Assembly: GCF_000718095.1 (NCBI RefSeq)
Contig: NZ_JOEI01000018.1
Coordinates: forward strand, 124,001 to 188,000
DNA from: Streptomyces scopuliridis RB72
Lineage (GTDB): Bacteria > Actinomycetota > Actinomycetes > Streptomycetales > Streptomycetaceae
DNA: 64,000 nucleotides
Direction of reading: 5' to 3'
Of the stretch, positions 54,661-62,868 are shown piece after piece. The translations under genes and the position numbers were made by a program. The first letter of the stretch is position 1. The number at the start of each line of letters is the position of its first letter. The notes below the pieces were generated by a model. The model searched no databases, was not told the origin of the DNA, and was given only the letters and a program-made list of their open reading frames with translations.

Positions 54661-55323
54661 ATGTCACGTCGCCGAAGCTACGACCAGTACTGCGCCACCG
54701 CCCGTGCCCTCGACTCCGTGGGCGACCGCTGGACCCTGCTGATCGTCCGGGAGCTGCTGGCGGGCCCCCGCCGGTACACCGATCTGCACGCCGATCTGCC
54801 GGGTGTCAGCACGGATGTGCTCGCCTCCCGGCTCAAGGACATGGAGCGCGATGATCTGGCCCTGCGCCGCAAGCTGCCGCCCCCGGCCGCGGCGTATGTG
54901 TACGAGCTGACGGAGCGGGGGCGGGGGCTGCTGCCGGTGCTCACGGCTCTGGCGGAGTGGGGCGCGCCGGCGCTGGAGGAGCGCAGGCCCACCGACGCCG
55001 TACGGGCGCACTGGTTCGCCGTGCCGCTGCTGCCGGTGCTGGACGGGCTGTCGGGCCCGGCAGGCTCGGGGCTGGGCGGCGGGACGGGGGAGGGTGTGGT
55101 GGAAGTCCGGCTGGACGAGGGGGCGTTCCATGTACGGCTCGGGGCGGGCGATCCGGTGTACGGCGACGGGCCGGCGGAGAGCCCGGACGCCCGCCTCGTG
55201 CTCGACGCCGACACCTGCCGTGAGCTGAGCGGGGGCGCGCTGACGGTGGGGGACGGGGTGCGGGACGGACGGATCGAGGTGTCGGGTGACGGCCCGCTGG
55301 CCAAGGTGTTGCGGGGGGAGTGA
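54661..55323 (+). CDS. HxlR-family transcriptional regulator with C-terminal SCP2-like domain
   Basis: 220 residues from ATG at 54661, chosen because the promoter abuts it; an ATG at 54643 would lie within the promoter. Residues 1-100 are a winged helix of the HxlR type: YDQYCATARALDSVGDRWTL, LIVRELLAGPRRYTDLHADL, PGVSTDVLASRLKDMERDDL, then YELTERGRGLLPVLTALAEW. The C-terminal 120 residues, with VEVRLDEGAFHVRLGAGDPV, ARLVLDADTCRELSGGALT and GRIEVSGDGPLAKVL, look like an SCP2-type lipid- or ligand-binding fold. It is probably autoregulated through the inverted repeat upstream. Confidence 0.87.
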   Translation: MSRRRSYDQYCATARALDSVGDRWTLLIVRELLAGPRRYTDLHADLPGVSTDVLASRLKDMERDDLALRRKLPPPAAAYVYELTERGRGLLPVLTALAEWGAPALEERRPTDAVRAHWFAVPLLPVLDGLSGPAGSGLGGGTGEGVVEVRLDEGAFHVRLGAGDPVYGDGPAESPDARLVLDADTCRELSGGALTVGDGVRDGRIEVSGDGPLAKVLRGE

Positions 55324-55341
55324 GCGGACGGGAGCCCGCCC

Positions 55342-55371
55342 TTGTGCCGCTGACGGTGACAGAAATAGCCT
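55342..55371 (+). promoter_or_regulatory. Possible promoter of the PAS-GAF-SpoIIE phosphatase gene
   Basis: TTGTGC (55342-55347) and TAGCCT (55366-55371), with an 18-base spacer, lie about 110 bases before the start. GTGAC and GTCAC copies flank the -10. Confidence 0.45.
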
Positions 55372-55480
55372 AATTCGTCACGGATGTCATACTTGGAGGC
55401 ATCAGTAGCCACGGGAGGCCCGCCGGGGCCGGGACCTCGTTCCCCGGCGGTCGGGTCCAGGCAGGGTGAGATGAGCGACG

Positions 55481-58030
55481 ATGAGGCGACCGGACTCCGC
55501 GCGGGGCGACCAGCCCGTCCGGTCGAACGATCCCCACGAGACCAATCCTCGTGAGAGCGATCCCCACGAGACCGAGGCCGCCGAGACCGATCCCCGCGAC
55601 CAGCCGACCGATCCGTTTGACGAGGCGGCCACGGCCAGGGCGGTCATCGACGCGCGAGGCACCGTAACGGGGTGGAGCGAGGGTGCCCGCCGGCTGCTCG
55701 GTCACCGGCCGTCGGAGATCGTCGGACGGTCCGTCGCCGAGCTGCTCGCCGATGGGGCGACCGCGCGGTCCCGCGCCGGCACGCTCGATCCGGGGGCGCT
55801 GGATCCGGCCGCCCTGCCGGACAGATGGAGCGGGACGGTCACGCTGCTGCACCGCAACGGCGACCGGCTGGACGTACGGCTGCTGGCACACCGCCGTACG
55901 ACGGACGACGGCGCCACCGAGTGGTTCGTCGTCTCCCCGCTGACCCGGGCGGCCCCGCACTTCGAGGACCCGCACCTGCTCGAACTGGTATTCATGCAGT
56001 CGCCCTGTCCGATGGCCGTCTACGACACACGGCTGCGGCTGCGGCATGTGAGCGAGGACATGGAGCGCCTGCTGGGCCTCACCGAGGACGACGTACGCGG
56101 CCTGCGGCTGCCCGAGGCCATGCCCGCCCCGGAGATCGACAACACTGAGCGGCACATGCTGCGGGCGCTGGAGACCGGCGAGCCGCAGCACCTCGAATTC
56201 TCGCTGCGCCTGCCCGGCCACGACCGTGAGTTCGCCTGGGCGGTCTCCATCGCCCCGCTGCGGGACGGGGGCCGGACACGCGGTGTGGTCGTGGCGGTAC
56301 ACGACATGACCAGACAGAACCGCGCCCAGCAGCGGCTGCTCCTGGTGAACGAGGCCAGTACCCGTATCGGCAGCGCCCTCGACGTCGTGAGCACCGCGCA
56401 GGAGCTGGCCGATGTCGCGGTCCCCGTGCTCGCCGACTTCGTCACCGTCGATCTGCTCCCCGAGGTCAGCAGAGGCGGCGCCGAGACCCCCGCCGGCCCG
56501 CTGCCCGGCCAGGTCAGGCTGCGGCGCGTCGCCTGCCAGTCCGTTCTTGAGGGGGCCCCGGAGGCCGTGGTCGAGCTCGGGGACACCTCCTTCTACCCCG
56601 ACAGCTCGCCCGCCGCCGAGTGCCTGATCACTCAGCGGGGCGTCATGAGGAGGGTGACGGACGCCTCCGTGGCCCGATGGGAGACGACCGATCCGGGGCG
56701 CGCCGCCAAGATGCGCGAATTCAGGTTCCACTCGACGATGGCCGTCCCGCTGCGCGCTCGCGGCACCATCCTCGGCGTGGCCACCTTCTCCCGGCACCGC
56801 AGCCCGGCCCCCTTCGAGCTGGACGATCTGCTGCTCGCCGAGGAGATCACGGCGCGGGCGGCCGTCTGTATCGACAACGCCCGCCGCTACACGCGCGAAC
56901 GCGACACGGCGCTGGCCCTTCAGCGCAGCCTGCTGCCGCACGCGCTGCCCGAACACGCGGCGGTCGAGTTCGCCTTCCGCTACCTCCCCGCCGACTCGGG
57001 GGCCGGAGTCGGCGGCGACTGGTTCGATGTGATCCCGCTGTCCAGCTCGCGCGTGGCCCTGGTCGTGGGCGATGTGGTCGGCCACGGCGTCCAGGCGTCG
57101 GCCACGATGGGCCGGCTGCGTACGGCCGTACGCACCCTCGCCGATGTCGATCTGCCGCCCGACGAACTGCTCACCCACCTCGACGACCTCGTCAACCATC
57201 TGGCCGCGGAAGCGTCTAGCGGACAGCCCCCGGGCGCCGAGGCCGCCGGGGATGTCGGTGCCACCTGCCTCTACGCGGTCTACGACCCGGTGTCCCGGCG
57301 CTGCTCCCTCGCGCGCGCCGGACACCCGCAGCCCGCGATGGTCACCCCGGACGGCTCCGTCGCCTTCCTCGACCTGCCCGCGGGGCCGCCGCTCGGCCTC
57401 GGCAATCTGCCCTTCGAGTCCGTCGACGTGGAGCTGCGGGAGGGCAGCGTGCTCGCCCTGTTCACCAACGGCCTCGTCGAATCCCGCGAGCGCGGCATCG
57501 ACGAATCGTTCGCCGCGCTGCGCACTGCCCTCGCCCAGCCCGCCGCGCCGCTGGAGGACACCTGCGACAACGTACTGAAGACGCTGCTCCCCGGCCGCCC
57601 CGCCGATGACGTCGCCCTGCTCCTCGCCCGTACCCGCGCGCTCGACGCGAGCCAGGTCGCCACGTGGGAGCTGGAGTGCGACCCCGCCGGGGTGGCCCAG
57701 GCGCGGCGGGACGCCGCCGAGCAACTGGCCGCCTGGGGGCTGGAAGACGCCGTCTTCACCACGGAACTGGTGGTCAGCGAGCTGGTCACCAACGCCATCC
57801 GGTACGCCCAGGCCCCCATTCAGCTGCGCCTCATCCATGACCGCAGTCTCATCTGCGAGGTCTCGGACGGCAGCAACACCGCTCCGCATCTGCGCCGGGC
57901 CCGGGTGTTCGACGAAGGGGGCCGTGGCCTCCTGCTCGTCGCTCAGCTCACGCAGAGCTGGGGCACCCGCCAGGGCACGGGCGGCAAGACCATCTGGGCC
58001 GAGCAGACTCTTCCTGTGACCGACTTCTGA
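55481..58030 (+). CDS. PAS-GAF-PP2C (SpoIIE) phosphatase fused to HATPase anti-sigma-like domain
   Basis: 849 residues. A disordered N-terminus repeats NDPHET/SDPHET/TDPRDQ. PAS 1 is about 45-150 (ATARAVIDARGTVTGWSEGA), PAS 2 about 155-280 (QSPCPMAVYDTRLRLRHVSE), and GAF about 286-475. SpoIIE/PP2C covers about 477-700, with metal-binding VGGDWFDVIPL, VVGDVVGHGVQA and LFTNGLVESRERGID. The C-terminal HATPase covers about 723-845, with VVSELVTNAIRYA and FDEGGRGLLLVAQL. Such proteins dephosphorylate anti-sigma-factor antagonists and can phosphorylate them, linking a sensed signal to sigma-factor release. No membrane segment, sigma factor or antagonist gene is in the window. Confidence 0.93.
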   Translation: MRRPDSARGDQPVRSNDPHETNPRESDPHETEAAETDPRDQPTDPFDEAATARAVIDARGTVTGWSEGARRLLGHRPSEIVGRSVAELLADGATARSRAGTLDPGALDPAALPDRWSGTVTLLHRNGDRLDVRLLAHRRTTDDGATEWFVVSPLTRAAPHFEDPHLLELVFMQSPCPMAVYDTRLRLRHVSEDMERLLGLTEDDVRGLRLPEAMPAPEIDNTERHMLRALETGEPQHLEFSLRLPGHDREFAWAVSIAPLRDGGRTRGVVVAVHDMTRQNRAQQRLLLVNEASTRIGSALDVVSTAQELADVAVPVLADFVTVDLLPEVSRGGAETPAGPLPGQVRLRRVACQSVLEGAPEAVVELGDTSFYPDSSPAAECLITQRGVMRRVTDASVARWETTDPGRAAKMREFRFHSTMAVPLRARGTILGVATFSRHRSPAPFELDDLLLAEEITARAAVCIDNARRYTRERDTALALQRSLLPHALPEHAAVEFAFRYLPADSGAGVGGDWFDVIPLSSSRVALVVGDVVGHGVQASATMGRLRTAVRTLADVDLPPDELLTHLDDLVNHLAAEASSGQPPGAEAAGDVGATCLYAVYDPVSRRCSLARAGHPQPAMVTPDGSVAFLDLPAGPPLGLGNLPFESVDVELREGSVLALFTNGLVESRERGIDESFAALRTALAQPAAPLEDTCDNVLKTLLPGRPADDVALLLARTRALDASQVATWELECDPAGVAQARRDAAEQLAAWGLEDAVFTTELVVSELVTNAIRYAQAPIQLRLIHDRSLICEVSDGSNTAPHLRRARVFDEGGRGLLLVAQLTQSWGTRQGTGGKTIWAEQTLPVTDF

Positions 58031-58109
58031 GGGCGGGGCAGGGGCGGGGCGGGGCGGCGGGTACGGGCCGGCGCGCCATGAGCGAGCGCCGCTGAACGAT
58101 GATGGCCGG

Positions 58110-58748
58110 GTGCGACTCGAAGCGATCACCTGGGAGCGGCTGACCGAGGCCGTCGCCGAGCACGTGCTGGAGACGGGGGCGGCGGACGGCGGTCCCTGGC
58201 TCCGTGTCGCCATCGACGGAGCGCCCGCCGCCGGGACCCGTGAGCGGGCCGACGCGCTCGCCGGGGCGCTGCGGGTACGCGGCCGGTCGGTACTGGTCGT
58301 GGGGACCGGCGGGTTTCTGCGGCCGGCCTCGCTGCGGTACGAATACGGGCGCGAGGACCCGGAGTCGTACTACAGCGGCTGGTTCGACACCGGCGCGCTG
58401 TGGCGGGAGGTCTTCGGGCCGCTGGAGCCCGGCGGCACCGGGCGGGTCCTGCCCGATCTCTGGGACCCCGCCACCGACCGGGCGACCCGCAGCCCGCACA
58501 GCGAACTCGTGCCCGGCGGTGTGCTGGTGCTGCACGGCCCGCTGCTGCTGGGGCACTGGTTCCCGTTCGACCTCACAGTGCATCTGCGGCTGTCACCGGC
58601 CGCGCTCCGGCGCCGTACCGACGAGAGCGAACGCTGGACGCTCCCCGCCTTCGAGCGGTACGAGCGGGAGGTGGACCCGGCCGAGGCCGCCGATGTGGTC
58701 GTACGGACCGACGATCCGCGCCATCCGGCGTGGGGCGGCCTCGGATAG
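58110..58748 (+). CDS. Uridine-kinase-like P-loop protein with degenerate Walker A
   Basis: 212 residues from GTG. The overall pattern matches the uridine kinase-like family of Streptomyces: VAIDGAPAAGTRERADALAG, then VLVVGTGGFLRPASLRYEYG, the Asp/Glu/Tyr-rich EDPESYYSGWFDTGALWREV, and VLHGPLLLGHWFPFDLTVHL with the lid ALRRRTDESERW. The Walker A position reads GAPAAGTR, with no Lys, so phosphoryl transfer is doubtful; the Arg may substitute. It could be a nucleoside-binding protein. It converges with psuK, whose substrate is also a nucleoside. Confidence 0.72.
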   Translation: MRLEAITWERLTEAVAEHVLETGAADGGPWLRVAIDGAPAAGTRERADALAGALRVRGRSVLVVGTGGFLRPASLRYEYGREDPESYYSGWFDTGALWREVFGPLEPGGTGRVLPDLWDPATDRATRSPHSELVPGGVLVLHGPLLLGHWFPFDLTVHLRLSPAALRRRTDESERWTLPAFERYEREVDPAEAADVVVRTDDPRHPAWGGLG

Positions 58749-58813
58749 CGGCTTTCGGACAGCGGTCCCGGTGACCGCCCCGTACGGCGCGCGGCCCCGG
58801 CGGACGTGTGAAG

Positions 58814-59713
58814 TCAGGGCCGGCCGCCCACCGTCGCGACCGCCCGCGCCCCCGCCCGGCAGCCCGCCGTGGCAGCCGCCACCGGGTCCGCCCCCGCGAG
58901 CCGGGCCGCGAGGAACGCGCCCGTGAAGGCGTCGCCCGCACCCGTCGAGTCCACGGCACGCGCCGGGACCGGCGGGACCCGGGCCGTGACAGCCCCCGCC
59001 CGCGCCACCAGCGCGCCGTCCCCGCCCAGGGTCACCACCGCCACCCCCACCCGTCCGCTCAGCGCGGCGGCGGCGTCCGCCACGTTCGTCAGCCCGGTGA
59101 GGAGCCTGGCCTCGTCCGCGTTCGGGAGCAGCGTCTCCACGCCCTCGACCGACGCCAGGAAACGGTCCGCGCCCAGTTCCTTGATGAACCCCGTCGAGGC
59201 CGGGTCCACACTCACCGGGACGCCCCGCTCCCCGGCCGATTCCAGGGCGGCGACGGCCAGTTGACGGCTCGTGTCCGCGAAGAAGAGATAGCCGGAGAGA
59301 TGCAGCCGGCCCACCCCGTCCAGCAGGGACGGCGACCAGTCGGCGGGAGACAGCCGCAGCGCCGCGCCGCTGTCGGTGAGCAGCGTGCGTTCGGCGGACG
59401 CGTCGACCAGACAGATCACTGTCGCGGTCGGCACCGCCTCGTCGACGACGAGATGGGTACGTACCCCCGCCCGCCGCAGCCGCTCCTCGTGCCACTCCCG
59501 CGCCTCCGACCCCACCCGTGCCAGCAGCCGTACGTCCGCGCACCCGGAGCGCGCCGCCCAGCAGGCCGCGTTGGCCCCGGCGCCGCCCGGCAGCGTACGG
59601 ATCTCGGCGGCCGTGTCCGTACCGTGCGCGAGCGGGGTGCGGTAGCGCGCCACCACGTCGGTGACCACGTCCCCGATCACCAGCAGCGCACCGCCCCCGG
59701 CGCCGCTGCTCAT
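58814..59713 (-). CDS. psuK: PfkB-family sugar kinase, probable pseudouridine kinase
   Basis: 299 residues; ATG at 59713 overlaps the psuG stop as ATGA. PfkB motifs are LPGGAGANAACWAARSG, LHLSGYLFFADTSRQL, TLLPNADEARLLTG, VVTLGGDGALVA and the signature VDSTGAGDAFTGAFLAARLA, with catalytic Asp in GAGDAF. Since psuG precedes it, the likely reaction is phosphorylation of pseudouridine to the 5'-monophosphate that PsuG then splits. Kinase specificity is inferred from the pairing. Confidence 0.88.
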   Translation of the reverse strand: MSSGAGGGALLVIGDVVTDVVARYRTPLAHGTDTAAEIRTLPGGAGANAACWAARSGCADVRLLARVGSEAREWHEERLRRAGVRTHLVVDEAVPTATVICLVDASAERTLLTDSGAALRLSPADWSPSLLDGVGRLHLSGYLFFADTSRQLAVAALESAGERGVPVSVDPASTGFIKELGADRFLASVEGVETLLPNADEARLLTGLTNVADAAAALSGRVGVAVVTLGGDGALVARAGAVTARVPPVPARAVDSTGAGDAFTGAFLAARLAGADPVAAATAGCRAGARAVATVGGRP

Positions 59714-60645
59714 CCGCCCGCCGCGGTGCGTGCCGCCGCGATGCGCGCCGCGAGCCACACATTGCCGCGCACCGCCGCGAGATTGGCCTCCAGCGAGGCG
59801 CCGCCCGTCCGCCGCATCAGCTGGTCCAGCAGGAACGGGGTGACCGCCTGACCGCTGATACCGCGCTCATGACACTCCGTCAGCGCTTCCGCGAGCACCC
59901 GGTCGTGCAGCTTCGGATCCAGCTGCTCCGCTTCCGGCACGGGGTTGGCGACGATGAGCGCCGCCTCCGGTCCGCCGAGCGCGTCCTGAGCGTCCATCAC
60001 CGCCGCGACCTCCTCGGGCGTACGGACCGTCCAGTCGACCGGTTCACCGGACGAGGTCAGATAGAAGCCGGGGAACCGGTCGGTCCCGTAGCCGAGAATG
60101 CCGACGCCCAGCGTCTCCAGCCGCTGGAGCGTCGCCGGTACGTCGAGGATCGATTTGACGCCCGCGCACACCACGGTGATCCGGGTCCTGGCCAGCAGCC
60201 GCAGATCGGCCGACTCGTCCTGGGTGTCGGTCCAGCCGCGGTGGACCCCGCCGAGGCCGCCCGTCGCGAAGACCCGGATCCCGGCCCGCGCGGCCAGGAA
60301 CGCCGTGGCGGAGACGGTCGTCGCGCCGCTCGCGCCCGCCGCGAGCGCGGGCGCCAGATCGCGCTGGCCCAGCTTCCGTACGGACGGGTCCTGGGCGACC
60401 CGCTCCAACTGGTCCTTGGACAGGCCCACCTGGGGCCGGCCGTCCAGCACGGCGACCGTTGCGGGTACGGCGCCGCTGGACCGTACGAGCGCCTCCAGCT
60501 CCTCCGCGACCGCCAGATTGCGCGGGCGCGGCAGTCCGTGCGCGATGATCGTCGATTCCAGGGCGACCACGGGACGGTGCGCGGCGAGCGCCTCCCGTAC
60601 CTCGGGGGAGAGCTGCGAAGTGATGTCTGGCATGTCCCCATCCAT
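59710..60645 (-). CDS. psuG: Pseudouridine-5'-phosphate glycosidase
   Basis: 311 residues. Family motifs are VVALESTIIAHGLPRPRNLA, VAVLDGRPQVGL, ASGATTVSATAFLAARAG, VFATGGLGGVHRGW, VVCAGVKSILDVPATLQRLE and QAVTPFLLDQLM. The lysine in VKSILD is the Schiff-base residue known in E. coli YeiN. It splits pseudouridine 5'-phosphate into uracil and ribose 5-phosphate, so the psuGK pair degrades pseudouridine from turned-over tRNA and rRNA. The ATG at 60645 or 60633 could start; both are near GGG-rich stretches. Confidence 0.95.
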   Translation of the reverse strand: MDGDMPDITSQLSPEVREALAAHRPVVALESTIIAHGLPRPRNLAVAEELEALVRSSGAVPATVAVLDGRPQVGLSKDQLERVAQDPSVRKLGQRDLAPALAAGASGATTVSATAFLAARAGIRVFATGGLGGVHRGWTDTQDESADLRLLARTRITVVCAGVKSILDVPATLQRLETLGVGILGYGTDRFPGFYLTSSGEPVDWTVRTPEEVAAVMDAQDALGGPEAALIVANPVPEAEQLDPKLHDRVLAEALTECHERGISGQAVTPFLLDQLMRRTGGASLEANLAAVRGNVWLAARIAAARTAAGG

Positions 60646-60711
60646 GGCACATCCCGCGCGGACCCAAACGTCGACGCGCGGGCGAACGCCCGCGCGCCCG
60701 GGCCCGTGCCC

Positions 60712-60743
60712 GTGGAGGGCGCGGTGCCGACCGCGCCCTCCAC
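60712..60743 (-). terminator. Terminator of the formaldehyde dehydrogenase gene
   Basis: GTGGAGGGCGCGGT and ACCGCGCCCTCCAC pair perfectly over 14 bp with a 4-base loop, 15 bases past the stop on the minus strand. Confidence 0.85.
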
Positions 60744-60757
60744 TGCTCGGGAATCGT

Positions 60758-61987
60758 TCAGGCGGCCACCACCCCGTTCAGCGCGCCGTGCGGATTGAGC
60801 ACGTACTTCCGGCTGGCGCCGTGGTCGAACTCGTCGTAGCCGCGCGGGGCGTCCTCCAGCGAGATCACCGTGGCGTTGACGGCCTTCGCGATGTGGACCC
60901 GGTCGTGCAGGATCGCCATCGCCAGGCCCCGGTGATACTTCATCACCGGGCACTGTCCCGTGCTGAAAACATGGCTCTTCGCCCAGCCGAGACCCAGCCG
61001 GACCTTCAGCGTCCCCGTCTTGGCGTCCTCGTCGATACCGCCCGGGTCGTCGGTGACGTACAGCCCCGGGATACCGAGCGCGCCGCCCGCCCTGACGACA
61101 CCCATCAGGGAGTTGAGGACGGTCGCCGGAGCCTCCTTGGAGTCCTTGCCGTGCGCGCGTGCCTCGAAGCCGACCGCGTCGACCGCGGCGTCCACCTCGG
61201 GCTCGCCCAGGATCTGGGCTATCTGGTCCTCGACCGCCCCCATGGTGAGATCGACGGTCTCACAGCCGAAACTGCGGGCCTGCGCGAGCCGTTCGGCGTT
61301 CAGGTCGCCGACGATGACGACCGCGGCGCCGAGCAGCTGGGCCGAGGCCGCGGCTGCCAGACCGACAGGTCCCGCGCCCGCGACATAGACCGTGGAGCCG
61401 ACGCCCGTGCCGGCTGTCACCGCTCCGTGGTAGCCGGTGGGGAAGATGTCCGACAGCATCGTCAGATCGAGCAGCTTCTCCAGCGCCGCGTCCCGGTCGG
61501 GGAAGCGGAGCAGGTTGAAGTCCGCGTACGGCACCATCACGTACTGCGCCTGTCCGCCGACCCAGCCGCCCATGTCGACGTAGCCGTACGCCGCGCCGGG
61601 ACGGGCGGGATTGACGTTCAGACAGATACCGGTCTGGCGCTCCTTGCAGTTCCGGCAGCGGCCGCAGGCGATATTGAAGGGCACCGACACGACATCGCCG
61701 ACGTCGATGAACTCGACGTCGGGGCCGCGCTCGATGACCTCACCGGTGATCTCGTGGCCGAGGACCAGGCCTTCGGGGGCCGTGGTCCGGCCGCGCACCA
61801 TGTGCTGATCGCTGCCGCATATGTTGGTGGCGAGTACCTTGAGGATGACCCCGTGGCGGCATTTACGGCCTACGTTCGCGGGGGCCACACCCGGCCCGTC
61901 CTGAAGTTCGAGCGTCGGGTAGTCGGTGGTCCTCACATCCACCTCACCCGGCTTGATGTATTCGACTGCCTTGTTTCCTCCGCTCAT
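60758..61987 (-). CDS. fdhA: Formaldehyde dehydrogenase, glutathione-independent (zinc ADH family)
   Basis: 409 residues from ATG at 61987. The catalytic zinc site has NICGSDQHMVRGRT and LGHEITGEV, and the structural zinc loop is CGRCRNCKERQTGIC. The NAD-binding motif is VAGAGPVGLAAAASAQLLG, and the formaldehyde-dismutase-like C-terminus runs through GVVRAGGALGIPGLYVTD and YHRGLAMAILHDRVHIAKAV. Such enzymes oxidise formaldehyde to formate with bound NAD and need no glutathione or mycothiol. The open frame extends to 62227, but the conserved start is at 61987. A promoter fits a leader of about 205 bases. Confidence 0.92.
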   Translation of the reverse strand: MSGGNKAVEYIKPGEVDVRTTDYPTLELQDGPGVAPANVGRKCRHGVILKVLATNICGSDQHMVRGRTTAPEGLVLGHEITGEVIERGPDVEFIDVGDVVSVPFNIACGRCRNCKERQTGICLNVNPARPGAAYGYVDMGGWVGGQAQYVMVPYADFNLLRFPDRDAALEKLLDLTMLSDIFPTGYHGAVTAGTGVGSTVYVAGAGPVGLAAAASAQLLGAAVVIVGDLNAERLAQARSFGCETVDLTMGAVEDQIAQILGEPEVDAAVDAVGFEARAHGKDSKEAPATVLNSLMGVVRAGGALGIPGLYVTDDPGGIDEDAKTGTLKVRLGLGWAKSHVFSTGQCPVMKYHRGLAMAILHDRVHIAKAVNATVISLEDAPRGYDEFDHGASRKYVLNPHGALNGVVAA

Positions 61988-62198
61988 CCTGACTCGCCGT
62001 CCCTTCGGCTCTCCTCGTCCAGCGGATGACTCGGCCTGTGCGTGTGATGGAGTCGGCCACCGCTCGGGCGGTCCGGCCGAGGTGTGTGCCGGTACGGGAC
62101 GAGCCGGATACGGAACGTGTCCGGTCAGCGGGAGCGGGGCGCCCCGGGCCGACATCTGCCGCCCGCCGGGCTGTACGCGCGGTGGTTCTCCATAAATC

Positions 62199-62227
62199 AG
62201 CCTAAGCCCGGCACGGAAAGCGGACAA
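62199..62227 (-). promoter_or_regulatory. Predicted promoter upstream of the formaldehyde dehydrogenase gene
   Basis: On the minus strand TTGTCC (62227-62222) and TAGGCT (62204-62199) have a 17-base spacer. It points at the dehydrogenase gene about 205 bases away and lies about 50 bases past the end of the upstream ogt gene. Confidence 0.55.
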
Positions 62228-62275
62228 GTGCCAGTAAATGCACGCGATCCGCCCTGTTCGGAGCGGCGAAGCGGC

Positions 62276-62821
62276 TCAGAAGAGCGGTTCCGGAAGCACA
62301 CCCTCCAGAGCCAGCAACTGCCGTTTCGTTTCGAGCCCGCCCCCGAAGCCGCCGAGCCCGCCGTCGCTCTCCACCACGCGATGACACGGCACCACCACCG
62401 GCAGCGGGTTGGAACCCATCGCCGCGCCGACCGCCTGGGCGGCCGCCGGCTGGCCCACCCGCTTGGCCAGATCGCCGTAACCGACCACCGTGCCGTACGG
62501 GACGCCCGCCGCCAGCTCGCGCAGCACCTGCCGGTTGAAGCCCGTGGAGAGCGACCAGTCCAGCGGCAGCCCGAACTCCCGCAGCTCGCCCGCGAAGTAC
62601 GCGGACAGCCTGCGTATCGGCTCGGCCAGCAGCCCCGACGCCGACTCGACGGGCTCGGTGCCCAGCCGGTCCCTCAGCTGCCCGAGCGCCTTCTCCCGCA
62701 CCGGCCCGTCGACATGGAAGACGACGCTCACCAGCCCCTGGCCGGTCGCGGCCAGCAGCAGCGGCCCGATGCCGGTGGACACGACCGTCCACTCCACCGT
62801 CGACTGCCCGTAGTTGTTCAT
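62276..62821 (-). CDS. ogt: Methylated-DNA--protein-cysteine methyltransferase
   Basis: 181 residues from ATG at 62821. The N-terminal domain has TVVSTGIGPLLLAATGQGLV. The C-terminal domain has the helix-turn-helix VPYGTVVGYGDLAKRVGQP, AQAVGAAMGSNPLPVVV and the active site PCHRVV, whose Cys takes the alkyl group from O6-alkylguanine. The suicide repair acts on DNA in the cytoplasm. The long frame upstream is antisense to the glycerophosphodiesterase and is ignored. No strong ribosome site is seen, and a start a few codons upstream (GTG) is possible. Confidence 0.93.
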   Translation of the reverse strand: MNNYGQSTVEWTVVSTGIGPLLLAATGQGLVSVVFHVDGPVREKALGQLRDRLGTEPVESASGLLAEPIRRLSAYFAGELREFGLPLDWSLSTGFNRQVLRELAAGVPYGTVVGYGDLAKRVGQPAAAQAVGAAMGSNPLPVVVPCHRVVESDGGLGGFGGGLETKRQLLALEGVLPEPLF

Positions 62822-62868
62822 GCCGACCACGGTACGGGCCACCACTGACAACGGGCCTGTGACCGGCC

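Noticed and set aside
55370..58213. 947-codon open frame opposite the SpoIIE phosphatase
   Set aside because: No domain pattern and complete overlap with a well-supported gene.
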